Source of the DNA: Diadophis punctatus similis
Taxonomy: Eukaryota; Chordata; Lepidosauria; Squamata; Dipsadidae
DNA length: 64,000 nt
NCBI GenBank assembly: GCA_023053685.1
Contig: JALIGW010000013.1
Location: 19,242,501-19,306,500 of the forward strand
Direction: 5' to 3'
How positions within the stretch are numbered: position 1 is the first letter of the stretch; each line of letters begins with the position of its first letter. A program made the position numbers and the translations under genes. Under the pieces are notes generated by a model. The model saw only the letters and a program-made list of their open reading frames with translations, was not told the origin of the DNA and searched no databases. Shown here one piece after another: positions 1 to 13,599 of this stretch.

Positions 1-1180
1 CCACTTTGTCAAAATAATAGCCAAAAGTGGAAACTGGAGAGACATGGGTCTTAGAGTAGTTCTGTCATAGCATGGAAATTAGTTGGAAAGCTGGAAGAGG
101 CAATCTCATGATTTGCTAGATTTTATACTTTGGAAAATAGGTATGAACATTACCATGACAGGACACATTTTGGTGAATAATCATTTAGAAGCTGATTTGG
201 GAGAGAAAATGGTTAGATAAGTCGGTGATCTTATGGTTGTTTGTTCAGAGGTGGCTGAGAAGGTAATATGATCCTGTGAGGCTGAAGCAATCAGTAACGT
301 TCCCTATCTTTCTACCTTGTGCATTGTGGCAAGACAGCCCAACTTATCAATGTGTTTTGTCAGGTAATAAAATAATTCAGCATAGTCCAGGAAGAGTGTC
401 ACTTCATTTCCTCTGCAATGCAGATAAATATTGCCATCTCACTGACTGAGGGCAATGCCATTACTGATGATGCAACTTAGTTGAATCAAATAAGATAGTA
501 GTATCCCATACATTATATGATTTCTAATTGCTGCAATAATTCAATAAGAGAAAAAAGTTTCAGAAAAACATAAGATGGCCATCATTCCCTTTCTTCAAAG
601 GCTATTATTTCTGTGTTCTCCTACAAGGATTTACAAGCATAAAATCCAGTCCACTCTAATAACAATTAAAAATTATTAAGGGCACAAGTGTACCTGCAGA
701 TATTTCCCTTGGTGATGCCATGGTGTATGACCCCCCTGATTTCATTCTTTTTCCAAGTTTCCCTCAATTAATATACTGTAACGCGAAACTGATGTATGTC
801 AAAGCAAAGTGTCAGCATTTCCAAAAATTCTTCTAAAATTAAAAAAAAAGGACCTGCAATGATACTTTATTTGGAAATGTGTTTCCTATCTAGAGACAAG
901 AAATGCTATGGGTTTGTAAGCTATATTAGAAAGTTAGAAAAATTTGGAGAGCAACATCGTTGGTTTTGTTTTCTGGGAAATGAATGTTAGTTATGGCACC
1001 ATAACATGTTCTTTATAGAATAAGGAAGATAATCTTGATAGAAATATGACAAAAGTTGTTACCTATGCAAAACTAGCTTTAATGTTTTTATGTCCAGAAT
1101 AAAGAGATAATGTTCAGAATTCACTGGTGTATGAGAAGTAAGTACAGCATAACAGACTTGTAAGATTATGTTGTTATAGC
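1..1180. other. Intronic sequence, nothing recognised
   Basis: AT-rich sequence without a repeat end, splice-flanked exon or long frame that I can support. The 64-codon frame at 796-990 has no recognisable content. Confidence 0.6.
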
Positions 1181-1407
1181 CAGGGGTGGGTTCCGGTTTT
1201 CTTCACTGCCGGTTCGCTCAGGGACGCGCTCCACAGGCGTGTGCGCAGGCGCAGTGCTAAAAACAAGATGGGAGTGCCTATGGCGCCACCGAGAGAACCG
1301 GCTCAGGAGCGTGGCAGGTCTGGGTCACTGCTGGTTCCAGTGACCCAGGCCTCCAAGTTACTACCAGTTCTATAGAACCAGTCCGAACCGGGAAGAACTT
1401 ACCTCTG
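1181..1407. mobile_element. Short hAT-like element, family B
   Basis: Begins CAGGGGTGGGTTCC and ends CTTACCTCTG. The interior (GGTTCGCTCAGGG, AACAAGATG, GTTACTACCAGTTCTATAG) is shared with the copies at 13785-14027 and 43540-43848. No clear target duplication remains here, so this is an older or edge-eroded copy. Confidence 0.7.
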
Positions 1408-2269
1408 AGCCACACTCAATAACAATAGTTTTAATCTCCCTGTGAGTTGATTTCCTGGTCAGATTCATCTAGTTTATGTATCTATAGATAATTTATATAT
1501 TGAGACTCTCAGATCTCAGATATGGATATTGCCCCCACCCACAAAAGATATCAACCACCTGAAACTACTTCATACATTCAGCTGCACCCAGTAGTAAAGC
1601 TCTTTCTGAACTATGCATTTATGCTGCATTGCTATATCAAGGTGTTTGCTTTCATGATAAGAACAGACCACCCCATTAAATCTGCTTTATGAAAAGTGAA
1701 ATAAAGCTACATCTACCATGCCTGTTTAGATTGCCTCTTCCAAGCTATTGCAAATTGAGTCTGAACAACAAGACAAAAGAAACCATGTCATCCCCTAAAT
1801 GAGGATAATTATGTTTCCTGATGGTGTGAAATTTTTGTTGAAGAAAATCCAAATTGTGCAGCTCAGAGTTACTGGACATACCAATTCAAGCATACGTTTT
1901 TTAATTTTACATTTTCTACAGGCATGCATCCCCACGAAAAAGATTGTCACAGAAAAGTTTAAGCAGAAATACCATCTATAGAAGAAAGTGCTGTGTATTT
2001 GTTCCAAACACTTATGTTTCAGGCATACAATTATGCTTTTGATATAACTACATGTACTGACTTCTGTTGTAAACAAATAGTTTAAATACAGTTCAATAAG
2101 AGTCACTTATACAGTTGTTTCATCAGCTTAGATAATATTGCTATTAATGCTACTTATTTTTTTAAACTTTAAAATATTAAAACTAAATATTAGCATCCAC
2201 TTAAACCACTTGCCATTTGATAATTTAAACCCCCAATATTCAAGCATAAGATTAAGCCTGGCTAACAGT
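1408..2269. other. Intronic sequence, nothing recognised
   Basis: AT-rich and unannotated. The overlapping short frames on both strands at 1795-2106 lack family signatures. Confidence 0.5.
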
Positions 2270-4656
2270 AAGATTCAGATTCAAACCTTTATTGTCAGAG
2301 TACAACATGTGTACTATGAGATTGGCTGAGCCTCCCTTCGTGCACGCCCCCCAACACAATACAATTCACAGTGAAAGACAGAAAATCCCTGACCCAGTGA
2401 ATCCTACTAACAAACAAACACCCAGTCCTATTTCACCATGTGAACGTATTGCACGTTGCGCCGGTCCTGCAAGTCAATTGTGCTATGTTGTTGTAAAGTT
2501 ATTTTTCATTCAGGAGTCTGACAGCCCACGGATAAAAACTGTTCTTCAGCCTGTTTGTACGGCTGCCTATGCTTCTATATCTCCTTCCGGATGGTAGAAG
2601 AATAAAGAAGGGCTGACTAGGATGTGAGTCATCCCTGAGGATTTTCCTCAGTCTTCTAAGGCAGCGAGCCCTAGCGATGTCTAGTGGTATCAGGGGACAG
2701 CCCACAATGTTTTGTGCTGTACTCACAACCCTCTGTAATGTCTTTCTATCCACGGCTGTCAAGCCAGCATACCACACTGTAATGCAATTAGTGAGGACAC
2801 TTTCTATTGTGGACCAGTAAAAGGAGGTCATCAGTTGTTGTTCTACTTCATTTTTTCACCAGACCCTAAGGAAGTGGAGTCTCTGTTGGGCCTTTCTGGC
2901 TACCTGGGTTGTGTTGATTTTCCAGGTGAGATCTTCCCTGAGATAGACTCCCAGGAATTTAAAGGAGGAAACTCTCTCCACACAGCCCCCCTCGAAGTAA
3001 AGCGGGGCAGGTTCCTCTCTCTTCTTCCAGAAGTCTAACACCATCTCCTTTGTCTTGCTGCTGTTCAGGTGCAGGTTGTTTTCTAAGCACCATGTGGATA
3101 GTTTTTGAACCTCCCCCCTGTACGTTGTTTCATCTCCACCTGTAATAAGACCCAGTACAGTGGTATCATCTGCAAACTTAATTATCACAGTGGATGGGTC
3201 AGACGATACACAATCATGTGTGTACAGTGAATACAGGTAAGGACTGAGCACACAGCCCTGTGGGGAGCCAGTGCTAAGCTTCAGGGAGGTGGTTATGACA
3301 GACCCAACCCTCACTGTTTGTGGCCGGTCCCTCAGAAAGTCTTTGATCCAGTCGCAGATGGAAGAGGGAAAATCCAAGTCAGTCAGCTTTTCAATAAACA
3401 ATGTCGGTTGGCGGGCCCTAGGGGGAGAGCCTTCTCTGGGGAGCTCCGGCTCTCTGGAACCAACTCCCCCCAGAGATCCGAACCATTCCCACCTTGCTGG
3501 TCTTCTGGAAAGCCATTAAGACATGGCTCTTCCTGCAGGCGGGTGATTGTGACTGTTGCTTGTGTTGTTTTTATCCTTTTAATCACTATTTTATTATTAT
3601 TGTTGTTTTTATTTGTATTTTTATAGTATACTGCTGTTTTTATATATGTTGTATGCCGCCCTGAGTCCCCAGGGAGTAGGGCGGCCTATAAGAATCGCAA
3701 ATAAATAAATAAGGATGCTCGGCAGAATAGTGTTGAAGACCGAGCTATAATCTATGAAAAGCATCCTGACATAGTTTCCGGGTTTCTCCAGATGGCTCAC
3801 TACAGAATGTAAAGCAGTAGCTATGGCGTTGTCTGTCAACCTATTCCCTCTGTAGGCAAACAGATGTTTGTCAAAGTCCGGTGGGAGGCATGTCCTAAGC
3901 TGTTGGAGACCAATCTTTTGAAGCATTTCATCACTACAGAGGTTATTGCAATAGGTCTGTAGTCATTTAGGCAGTTAATTGCTGTTTTCTTTGGGATTGG
4001 GACAATAGTGGCTGCTTTTAAGCATGATGGAATATTGGCTATTTGCAGGGAGATGTTAAAGATCCTTGTCAGGACCCCTGTTAGTTGGTCGGCACCGGTC
4101 TTTACCACTATCCCCAGCACCCCATCTGGACCTGCAGGTTTGCTGGGATTCACAGCCTTCAATACAGCTCTCACTTGGTGTTCGTATAGGGTGAGAGGCT
4201 GGGAATCAGAAGGCTGGCGGACAGAGGCTATGGGGTCTGGTCTTTTCACCTCGTAGTGGGCAAAGGTGTTCACTCCTCTACCAATGAGGCATCAGCGTTG
4301 ACTGTGTTCCTTATGTTGCCCTTATAATTAGTTAGGTGCTGCGGTCCCTGCCACACTTGCTTCGGATTGTTGTCTGCTAGATGGTTCTCCACCTTATGTT
4401 TGTATTGTTGTTTCGCCATCTTAATGCCTCTTCTAAGGTTTGCCCTGGCTTCTCTATATATGTCACTGTCCCCTGCCTTAAAGGCAGAATCCCGGGCTCT
4501 CAGAAGCATCCGTACCTCAGCAGTCATCCACTGTAGATGTCAATTCCTGTAGACTCTGATGCACTTGTCCACTGTTACACTGTTAGTGCACACTTTGATG
4601 TAAGAGAGTACGGCATCAGTGTATTCATGCAGGTCTTGATGTTCAAATACACTCCA
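2270..4656 (-). pseudogene. Rex1/CR1-group LINE, 5'-truncated, reverse transcriptase remnant
   Basis: Read leftward, the fragments run in order: KPAGPDG and CLKAATIVPIPKK with NDYRPIAITSV (about 4230-3870), FIDYSSVFNTILPS (about 3760-3720), STGSPQGCVLSPYLYSLY (about 3270-3210), FADDTTVLGLI (about 3170-3140), the NNLHLNSSKTKEM region (about 3080-3040) and a C-terminal SVLTNCITVWY segment (about 2800-2760). These are ordered motifs of a jockey-superfamily RT. The FADDTTV and STG-PQGCVLSP forms resemble Rex1-type elements. The frame is broken and an L2-like end interrupts it at 3395-3712. The 3' end is near 2270, where an antisense AATAAAG-like run precedes GATTCAAA repeats. No endonuclease region is visible. 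It is a non-functional retrotransposon remnant inside intron 3, in the same orientation as the gene. Confidence 0.85.
3395..3712 (+). mobile_element. L2-like LINE 3' end inserted in the Rex1-like LINE
   Basis: The C-terminal remnant (GRAFSG, then SLEPTPPRDPNHS and the KTWLFLQAG-like end of the family) is followed by a 3' UTR with TATGCCGCCCTGAGTCC and an AATAAATAAATAA tail. The same end is present at 31346-31881. It separates RT codons that otherwise read on from ILPSIL to IEKLTD, so it is the younger insertion. Confidence 0.85.
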
Positions 4657-5335
4657 CTCAGTAAAATTCTATGTATATTTTCTCAGAAGTAAGTGCTGTA
4701 GTCTTCCATCAAATTATGGGTTCATTTGGGTTCAAACCTTACAGTCTATAGTACTATAATTGTGGTTTCTTTTAAACCAGTTTGCACATCTGCTGATTAA
4801 TACTAGGTATATTTATTAACTAATAAATATAAAGAAACAAATAATTGGAACATATTGGCCTCTTTTCAACCCATTATCCAAGTAATCCAGATCACTACCC
4901 CCCTTTTTTTAAACTATAGCACTGCACTGCAGTTTAAACATAGTTTTAAATCTCAACTAATAAATCTATGTCACTATATATTTTATGAACCCATATTTTA
5001 TTGCAGCTAATCTTTACTGGAGTATCTTCACTCTTTTTCTTCTGTGCATAATAAAAGATATTGCTGCTTTAATGGCACAAAAGGAAATGAAGAATTGCAT
5101 GCTATTCTCTGTGGCATTGGCAAAAAGCTGCAGAAATACCCAGGATTTTTTATTGGGGGGGGGGGGGTTTCAGAAATTTAGAATATCAGAAGGCTTATAA
5201 CTCTATGATACTAAATTTTCAAAACATTACTTTATTTCTCAATTTTCTGTATTTAAAAATAAATGGTCAGCTGGTTTGACAAAAGGGAATTAATACCTTT
5301 TGAAAATGGAGTCTTTCCTGACATTATAATCAATA
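4657..5335. other. Intronic sequence with a 13-G run
   Basis: AT-rich, with no gene. The only notable item is a homopolymer of 13 G at 5155-5167. Confidence 0.6.
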
Positions 5336-5722
5336 CAGGTAGTTCTTGACTTACGACCACAATTGAGCCCCAAATTTCCATTGTTAAGGAGACAGTTGTT
5401 AAACATGTTTTGTCCCATTTTCCGAACCTTTTTGCCACAGCTGTTAAGTGAATCACTGCAATTGTTAAGTTACTAACATGGTTGTTAAGTGAATCTGGCT
5501 TCTTCACTGAGTTTGGTCTTCAGGAAGTGACCCACATGACCCTGGGACATTGCAACTGTCATAAATACATACTGGTTGCCAAGCATTCAAATTTTCATCA
5601 TGAGACCATAGAGGTGCGCCAATGTTTGTAAGTGTGAAAAACAGTCATAAATTACTTTTTTTTAGTACCGCTGTAACTTCAAATGGTCACTAAATGAACA
5701 GTTGTAAGTTGAGGAATGCCTG
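5336..5722. mobile_element. TA-flanked short DNA transposon (Tc1/mariner-like MITE)
   Basis: Terminal inverted repeats CAGGTAGTTCTTGACTTACG and, on the other strand, CAGGCATTCCTCAACTTACA, with TA on both sides (5334-5335, 5723-5724). The interior has repeated GTTAAGTGAATC-type motifs. Related copies occur at 27209-27998 and 30210-30396. Confidence 0.75.
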
Positions 5723-5944
5723 TAATAAAATTTACCATTTGATGCTGATTCAGTGGTCAATCAGATACAAACTCTCATGCCAGAAACAGAAAGCATATTA
5801 AGTTACCTCTCACGTTGTTTCTATAGCTCACATTTTTTTATGCCCATGACTTTTCTAGTTTAAAGCTGATCTACCAGAGAGCTCTTAAGATGTTTGGTTT
5901 CAACAAAAGCAATGGTTATTCCATCTATATAGTAAAGGGTATAG

Positions 5945-6247
5945 CAGGGGTCCCCAACCCCCAGGCTGCGGTCCTGTACTGAGCTGTGGCCTGTTTGTGT
6001 GGGCCACATAAGCGGCAGGCAGCTCCATTTGCACAAGCACCTGTGCGCAGTTGTGCACAAGTATGAAGCTCCATTTGTGCGAGCAGCGGGCACACCTGCC
6101 ACTTGGAGGTGGAGCTTTGTGTGAGTGTGCAAGTGCCTGCTGATCGTGCAAATGGAGCTGCATGCACAAGCGTGCCCGCCTGCCGCTCACAGAGAACCAT
6201 TTCTTCTCCCTCCCTCTTCCCACCAGTCCACAAAGTCGGAAAGGCTG
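5945..6247. mobile_element. Short hAT-type element (CAGGGGTCCCCAACC family)
   Basis: Starts CAGGGGTCCCCAACCCCC and is flanked by near-identical 8-mers GGGTATAG (5937-5944) and GAGTATAG (6248-6255). The right end is short of the full inverted repeat (ends AAAGGCTG). The many overlapping frames here are GC-rich repeat artefacts. Confidence 0.6.
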
Positions 6248-7279
6248 GAGTATAGGGAAATGCTGAGGAAAAGTTACCAAGAAATTTTAGAATATACACA
6301 GCCACTTTACAGCAGATTGAAAAAGACTGTGCTACAAAGCAGAATGGTCAGGTAGCCTCTAGTGCAGTTACTCCAACCTTGTGGTCTCTAAATGTATTGC
6401 AGGACCAGTATGTCCCAGCCAACATAACCAACATTAGGTGAAAGGCCAGTCACTGCAAAAATTGAACATAGCTGGATCACATCAAATTTTGGAATACAGT
6501 TGATAGTTAAACATATTCCATAGCTGGGATCATGGTAAAGAAAGCCCTTCTCTAAGTATCCTCATATTTCATTCCCATGGATTTTATTTCAGGATTAATT
6601 ATCTTTGTAGGATATCATTCCTTAAAGATATGATCGTACTGAGAAGTTTTTTTATGGAAAAATGTTTCTATCTTGAACCAGATGGACAGGTTAATACTCA
6701 GAGTATTAATAATTAATACTAATTTGAAACTTCAAATAAAAATCAGAATTAGACAAAAACATGCCTTTAAGATTCAACATATAGCTGTTAAAAGAGACTG
6801 GTTAAAAAATAATATAGAAGGGTAATGGTTTTGGATGAAGAATGGGTATATTCTTATAATTCATTTTTAATCTTTATATAAACTGTAGAGGTCAAAACAG
6901 AGTTTAACATCTTCTTTTGACAGAATAAATTTAAACTTTAAAAAGTGTTGAAATTATTATTAATCGGAAGCCAACTCCCTTTCTCCCTGCTGCTGAATAG
7001 TTAAAGAAGAGGTTGGAATACAGGGAGAGCATACGTGAGATGAAGACAAATGAGAAAAAAATGTGCTTATTTGCTTTTAACAGATTTCAATTATGTAGCA
7101 TATAGAAAATATAAGTGAAATTAAAATGTTAGGAATGCTTACATTCAGCATGCTGTCTCCTATATTAAGTAAACTGTATTTTGAATACATACAACAACAC
7201 TGCTTTATGACGAATGCCATCAGTTTGGCCACAGGCTGGGCAGTAATTTGATCAGTATAATACACAAATTGAATGCTGC
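6248..7279. other. Intronic sequence, nothing recognised
   Basis: AT-rich, with no repeat boundary or coding signal seen. Confidence 0.5.
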
Positions 7280-7352
7280 ATTGTGTTCACTGTGCACCAC
7301 CCAGAGTCACTTTTTGTGAGAAGGACAGCCATATAAAGTTGATAACTAAATA
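7280..7352 (+). mobile_element. L2-like 3' end fragment
   Basis: ACCACCCAGAGTC, then GCCATATAAA, then AACTAAATAAAT resembles the 3' terminus of the L2-like LINEs elsewhere in the window. It is very short. Confidence 0.4.
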
Positions 7353-9918
7353 AATATGGCACAAACTTAAAACAAGAAGTTAACATACTTGCACAATTAT
7401 GCCTTCATATACAATTTTGATACAGCAAGACACATTATATAGGAAGATAAAATCTATGAAAAGCACATGCAGAGTATCCATGGAGCCCATTATTGATTTT
7501 ATGGATTTTTGATTGACTTGCTCTAGTTAACTCAATACATTCATGTGAGATTATCCAGGATTCTAAAGCAGTAATGGTCATGAAATAATAGAAGACTGTT
7601 ATAAGCATTTGCAAAATGCTTTTATCTCATCACTTAGGAATTATAGCCTCCTGCTTCCTCATAAACTTCAAAGTAGAAAACAGGAATGATGGCATATTTC
7701 CCAAACTGTAGTACATTAATGCCACCAGGACTGATGGAAAAAGGAATTGAGCTTGTACTTCTCACTTTTCTCTAGCATCCTGGAGATTAATATAAGCAAC
7801 ATAATCAAGTCTTTCATTACTGAATAATCAACAATTTCCTTAGTGAAATAATTAGTTAATTTTAAAAGAAAAAAAATCAAGATTAATGTAGTTTGCTTAC
7901 AACACAGGAAAGTTTATAGTTTATGGAACAAATAATAAAGCAAGGAAGGAAACCTGAGATATTCAAGTATGAAAATGTGTGGGTGTATGTGTGTTTGTGT
8001 TCAAATACAGAATGTTTAATAAGCATCAGGAATTCATTTATGTATTTCCAATACACAGATGAAGTATGAACATATAAGATCACCCACTGCACTGAGCAAT
8101 GCAAATATTACCTCCTACAAGAAGTTTTGCCTGTCAAAACCTCACCTTCCATGAAAAAAACCATTCTCAGCTAAAGGGAAGTCCACAGTATTATTTCGCT
8201 CTACAGCTATCGATTCATTATTTTTTAAAAATGTACTTGGTCTTTGTTAAAGTCTTATTCTTATTATTTCCCCTTTTTATTCTAACAGAAAAGAGAGGCC
8301 AGATAATTTTAAAATAATATTTACATTTTATTGTTAGCTATTTATTTATGAGACAGGATACCCCAATCTGTTTTGACTCAATTCTGGGAATATACACAGA
8401 TCCATGACTTCAAATTCAGTTGAGTCAGATGATGAAATAAACCACGTGAAAAGAATATAAATGTAATAGTATCATTTTTTGTTCTTATTGCTACATTGGG
8501 GGGGGGGAGAGAGAAAGATATTTTGTTTTAGCATGTTTCAACATTTTTTCAATATTTTTTTCTATTCCCTGAGAGGCATTAACATTTTAATGTTAATGTG
8601 TTTCAAAAAATAACATTAAACAGAAAAGTCTCTTGAACTTTCACCATTTAACATTCTTCAAAGCTTTAAACAACCTATGATTTAGTAGATTTATCTCTGT
8701 GCAGAGACTTTATCTTTGAAACAGGTGACATACAGCGATTTTGTTAGCTATGTACCAAAAAGTCAAATATACATAGGGGCATACATATGCCCTATATGGA
8801 AGCCACCAGTATCTAAACTTACTGTGCTGTTAATAGTGATGCTATACACTGTACAGAAATTACTTCAGTTAGAGAGCATATGTTATGCTATTGCAGACAG
8901 TTCTAAGATTATTGGCAAAGAGAGTAGGGAGGAAAATAAAGTTATGCATGTCATAAAAACAAAAATGAAGCACCCAAACAATCAGACAAGCACTACTAAG
9001 TAAACCAAAGCCATAGGATTATCAACTAATATATTAATATATAATTTGCAATACAGTATATGACAATTTTGGGAAGAAACTCAATTTCCATTAATATAAC
9101 ATGTAGGAATCACACAGTGTAAAGCCTGGAAGGGATCTTGGTAAACCTCCTGCCCGTTGCAAGAATCCACTACTACAGAATCATTGACAAACAGCAATCT
9201 GGCAAAGAACAGATCACAATTTCCCAAGTCTATTCAATTGTTGAACAGCTGAACAGCTTAAAACAGACTTTTCCCTGATGTCCAACTTGTGTTTTTCTCC
9301 TTAACAAGTAAAAGATACAACAGGTAGACCTCAGCTTTTGACCATTCATTCAACCACCATTCGAAGTTACGGTACTGCTGAATGGACTTACAACTGATCC
9401 CCAAAGTTATGGCAGTAGCAGTGCCCCCATGGCCATGTGATCAAAATTCAGGCACTTGGTAGCCTGCTTGCACTAACAACCATAGAGGTTCTTCACCTCT
9501 CCTCCTGCTATTTCCCCTTCCCTCATCTATGATATTTTGGCTCCCTGCACTCCATGGGATCTGGTATCCCAGATGATTTTTGTTGTCTTTTTGTTGCTGA
9601 CCAAGAATGCAGGGCCCAACTCTCCATGAGGCAGCTGCTGGCCACATAAAACTTTCTTCCCAAGGTGGTGCATGTTGTGAGACCTGTGGAAGATGGCCAG
9701 CAGCTGCCTTGTAAAGCAGGCACACCTCATTAGCATGGCAGCAAGAAGACAGTGAAAGTCAGCTATGATAGTGGAGCACAGGTGGCAGGCAAGTGCAACT
9801 GCAATTTATATTTTGTGAATATATATCCCCACAAACAGGAATATGCAATGAATTTAGCAGTAGGCCATAGATTAACCACTGTCAGTCCATTGCTTTTGGG
9901 TAGTTATAATAAATTCAA
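7353..9918. other. Intronic sequence with two degraded repeat traces
   Basis: Mostly unrecognised AT-rich DNA. 9110-9310 contains GGAAGGGATCTTGG-type text common in old squamate repeats. 9320-9735 starts like the TA-flanked family (CAGGTAGACCTCAGC), but no matching end was found. Confidence 0.4.
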
Positions 9919-9973
9919 ATGAATGAATGAATGAATGAATGAATGAATGAATGAATGAATGAATGAATGAATG
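9919..9973. repeat. (GAAT)n microsatellite
   Basis: About 13 units of a GAAT tetranucleotide. Confidence 0.95.
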
Positions 9974-10245
9974 ATCTTGTTTGGGAAAGTGTCACTGGTG
10001 GTAACTTGGGAAATACAAATACTAATCACACCTGTCTTCTTTAACTGGTTAATGTATATAACAATGTTCAACTGGTTTAGCTGTTTATATTGAAATTTCT
10101 TTTCACTTTACAGAAAATCTAGCTTTGGACAAGTTTTTTATTCCATGTGATTTTTGATATAGATATTGCTCACAAAATAGTCCTGAAATTTTAAACAATT
10201 GCTCCAGCCTTGAAAAATTCTGCACAATTACTAGTGCAATAGTAT

Positions 10246-10560
<315 letters not shown>

Positions 10561-12110
10561 GAGCTTCTTCATTTATTTATTTAATTACATTCTGAAACTA
10601 CTCATTTCCCTTACAGAAGGATTCTGGGTGGTGTACAAATAAAATATTAAAACATGAGAACAGTTTATAAAAATTAAAATTTAAAAGAGGCAAAAGGATG
10701 GTTAAAAATCAATGTTAAAAGTAAATTAAAAGGTGGGGTTAAGGCATTCAGGACACTAAGCAGCTCCATAGTTGTGTTTTTTTCCAGAACTTTCTGGAAG
10801 TGAGGGCCTGCAACACCTGTTTCAGAATATTCCACAGGGACAATGGCAAAGAAGCCTCTCTTCCCGGAGTCAACCACTCAGAAGTTTTCAGTTGATGGAA
10901 TCCTCAACATACCTTTCCTTCTTGACCAGGTGGGACAGGCTGATGTAATGAGATAAAGATGGTTCTGTAGGTAGCCTGGTCCTATGTCATGTAGGGTTTT
11001 AAAAGTCATAACCAACACCTTGAAATGGACCCAGAAGCAGACTGGCACCCAATGCAGCCCACACAACAATAGTGTTATGTGTGCCATTCTTTGGATGCTT
11101 AAGATTGCCTGTGTGTCTGCATTTTGTATCAGCTGAAGTTTCCAGATTCTTTTTGAGGGAAGCCCTATGTAAAGCTCATTGCAATGTCCAAACAGAAGAT
11201 AACCAGGGCATGAGGTGGCGCGGTGGTTAAATGCAGCACTGCAGGCTACTTTAGCTGACTGCTAGTTCAGCAGTTCAGCTGTTCAAATCTCACCGGCTCA
11301 AGGTTTACTCAGCCTTCCATCCTTCTGAGGTCGGTAAAATGAGGACCCAGATTGTTGGGGGCAATACGCTGAACTCTGTAAACCGCTTAAAGAGGGCTGT
11401 AAAGCACTATGAAGCAGTATATAAGTCTAAGTGCTATTGCTAAATGCTATTGCTATGAGTAACCAAGGGGAGAGGCTCCCTATCCAGGAAAGGGCATAAC
11501 TGGCAGACAATACAAAGTTGAGCAAAGGTCCTCCCAACCACAGCTGCCATCCGCTGTTTGAGCATGAGCCCTGACTCCAGGAGGACCACCACCATCCCGA
11601 TTACACATTGGGTTTGTCTTCATACACAACCAAAAATGATAAATTCCATGACACAGAGGGGCCCACCCACAACAACTCCATTTTGCCAGGGTTCAATGAA
11701 GTCTGTTGTTCCCCATCTACATTCCCACAGCCTGCAGGCACCACAAGAGAACCTCCACAAATATCACTCATTTCATCCAGGACAGAGATATGTAACTGGG
11801 TATTAACAGCATACTGATGATACATCCTCCATAGTGACAGATAATCTCACCCAGTGGTTTCATGTACATGTTAAAAAGGAGAAGCATAGTGCTGTGCGGC
11901 ACCCTACAAATCAGAGTCTGTGTGCTGGAACTCTTGCTCCTTACCAACATTGATTTGGACCAGTCTTAAATGAAGGGGGTGAACCAGCAGAGAACTGTGT
12001 GACCCACTCCTAATTCCCTAAGTTATCCAAAAGGTTAATATGGTTGATGGTATTGAAAACCACTGAGAGATGATGAAGAGCAAAGATGGATGCATCACCC
12101 ACCAAAGATC
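10561..12110 (-). pseudogene. L2-clade LINE reverse transcriptase remnant
   Basis: Leftward translation gives degraded but ordered blocks: FNMYMKPLGEII (from SPMLFNIYMKPLG, near 11860), NTQLHISV in place of the YADDTQL motif (near 11790), LNPGKMELLWVG (near 11665), and the C-terminal LHWVPVCFWVHFKVLVMTFK followed by GPGYL (about 11060-10970). Above 11990, DLS-type motif A text is eroded. The 3' end is near 10561. A SINE interrupts it at about 11211-11455. It belongs to the same family as the copies at 22644-24750 and 31346-31881. Confidence 0.8.
11211..11455 (+). mobile_element. tRNA-derived SINE
   Basis: The head has an A-box-like TGGCGCGGTGGTTAAATG and a B-box-like GTTCAAATCTCAC. The body is GGTTTACTCAGCCTTCC and AAATGAGGACCCAGATTG, and the 3' end is GTGCTATTGCTA repeats. 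It lies within the L2-like LINE with ATGAG at both junctions. Same family as 54571-54805, 57915-58563 and 23879-24499. Confidence 0.85.
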
Positions 12111-12289
12111 ATTCATGAGTGCAACTAATAGTATTTCTATAGTCTATATTTTTATATTCATCATGAGTTATTTCTTAATTATTCCAACATGCTACCCTGT
12201 ACTCCAAGAAATAAGATACCTTCTCTGCTATATGTTGTTCCAAGCACTTTCCATGATTTCAAAGGCAAAATAATAGGGGATAATATTCA

Positions 12290-13440
12290 TTATATTTGGT
12301 GGCTGATAAAATATCAGTCCAATTATATTTTTTAATACCAGATAAATTAAAACCACCTACCTCAAATAGTAATCTCAATTTAGCCAAGGAAAACTTTGGG
12401 ATAATTTTCCTAAATAATTTATCAATCCAAAGGAGACTTTATTCAATCTTAACATAGGAATAGCTCTAAGAACACAAATCAAATGGGAGACAACATTAAT
12501 TTTAATAACATTAATTTTGCCTCAAAGGCTTGTATTCTAAGTCATTGTTCAATCCTTTCTAAAAGTTTCATTTATTTTTCTGATATTCAGAAATATTTTG
12601 GAAATAATCCCAAATATTGAATAATGATCAGAAGAAATCACAGATATTGATATATTAGGGCCTAAGAGAAGCAAGCAAGCTTAATCCCGATTTATCTTGT
12701 ACCCAAAATACTTTCAAAAATACTGGACAATCTTTATAAAATTAGACAAAGAAGTGTAGCATTGGTCCCAAATTCTCAAAATATAATAGAAATAATTTTT
12801 AGCTATGCTCTGCTAATGGATTACCCTTAATATCTAAGGTTTGCCTTGCCATGGTGACCAAAGATTCAATAATTAAATTAAATAGCAAAGGATAAAGAAT
12901 CAAACATAGTTTGGCCATCTTCAGTAACTATTTAAGAAATTAAGCTCTGCTGATTTTGTTGCTACAAACAATGTGTCAGCAACTTTCTAGGTCTTTCACC
13001 AGACACCCAATACTTTAATTTTAATCTGCTCAATGAAAATTCTACCTTCTCAGCATGGAAATCTCCTTAACTAGCAAACACAAATTCTTTATACTGTAAA
13101 CCTGCTCTTAGATTTACATAATCTAAGAGTCTTTTTTTAACCAAAATTTTTAAGCTGTTGATGCCTAAGATTTTTTTTTCTGGTTTTCTGTTAGAGGCAT
13201 AAGTAATAACATAACCTTACATACGATCTTATAAAATTCCATACATTCTGAACAGAATATGAGTTATGATTTATTTTTTAAAAATTGGGAAGTTAATTGT
13301 CTAAAATAACTTAAAAAACTCTCCTCCTGTAACAAAGAAGTATTAAAATATTCCACAAACTACCTTAAAGTTTTTAAAGGGAAAGGTTAAAGTAATGGGA
13401 ATGTGATCTGAAATGAGAATAGAATGAGTAAAGGAGTCTA
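12290..13440 (-). pseudogene. L1-clade LINE ORF2 remnant (antisense to the plus strand)
   Basis: Leftward translation gives ISDHIPITLTFPF near 13410-13370, matching the SDH signature of the L1 endonuclease. Further on, LYPLLFNLIIESLVTMA near 12890 matches the SPLLFNLVIEPLA block of L1 reverse transcriptase. Text near 12710 resembles the LKVFG-ISGYKIN-SKSE segment. There are many stops and an apparent internal deletion. It is an old, dead copy. Confidence 0.7.
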
Positions 13441-13599
13441 GGACACATTCCATAAAGTAAAAAATAATATATTCTAGTGCATATTTATTAGCCTAATATA
13501 GTCAGAATACTATATTATGTATTCTTTCCATTATGAACATTTATTCCATAGGTAAGGGACTCATCAAAGAATGCACTTGAAAGAATGGACATGTGAACT

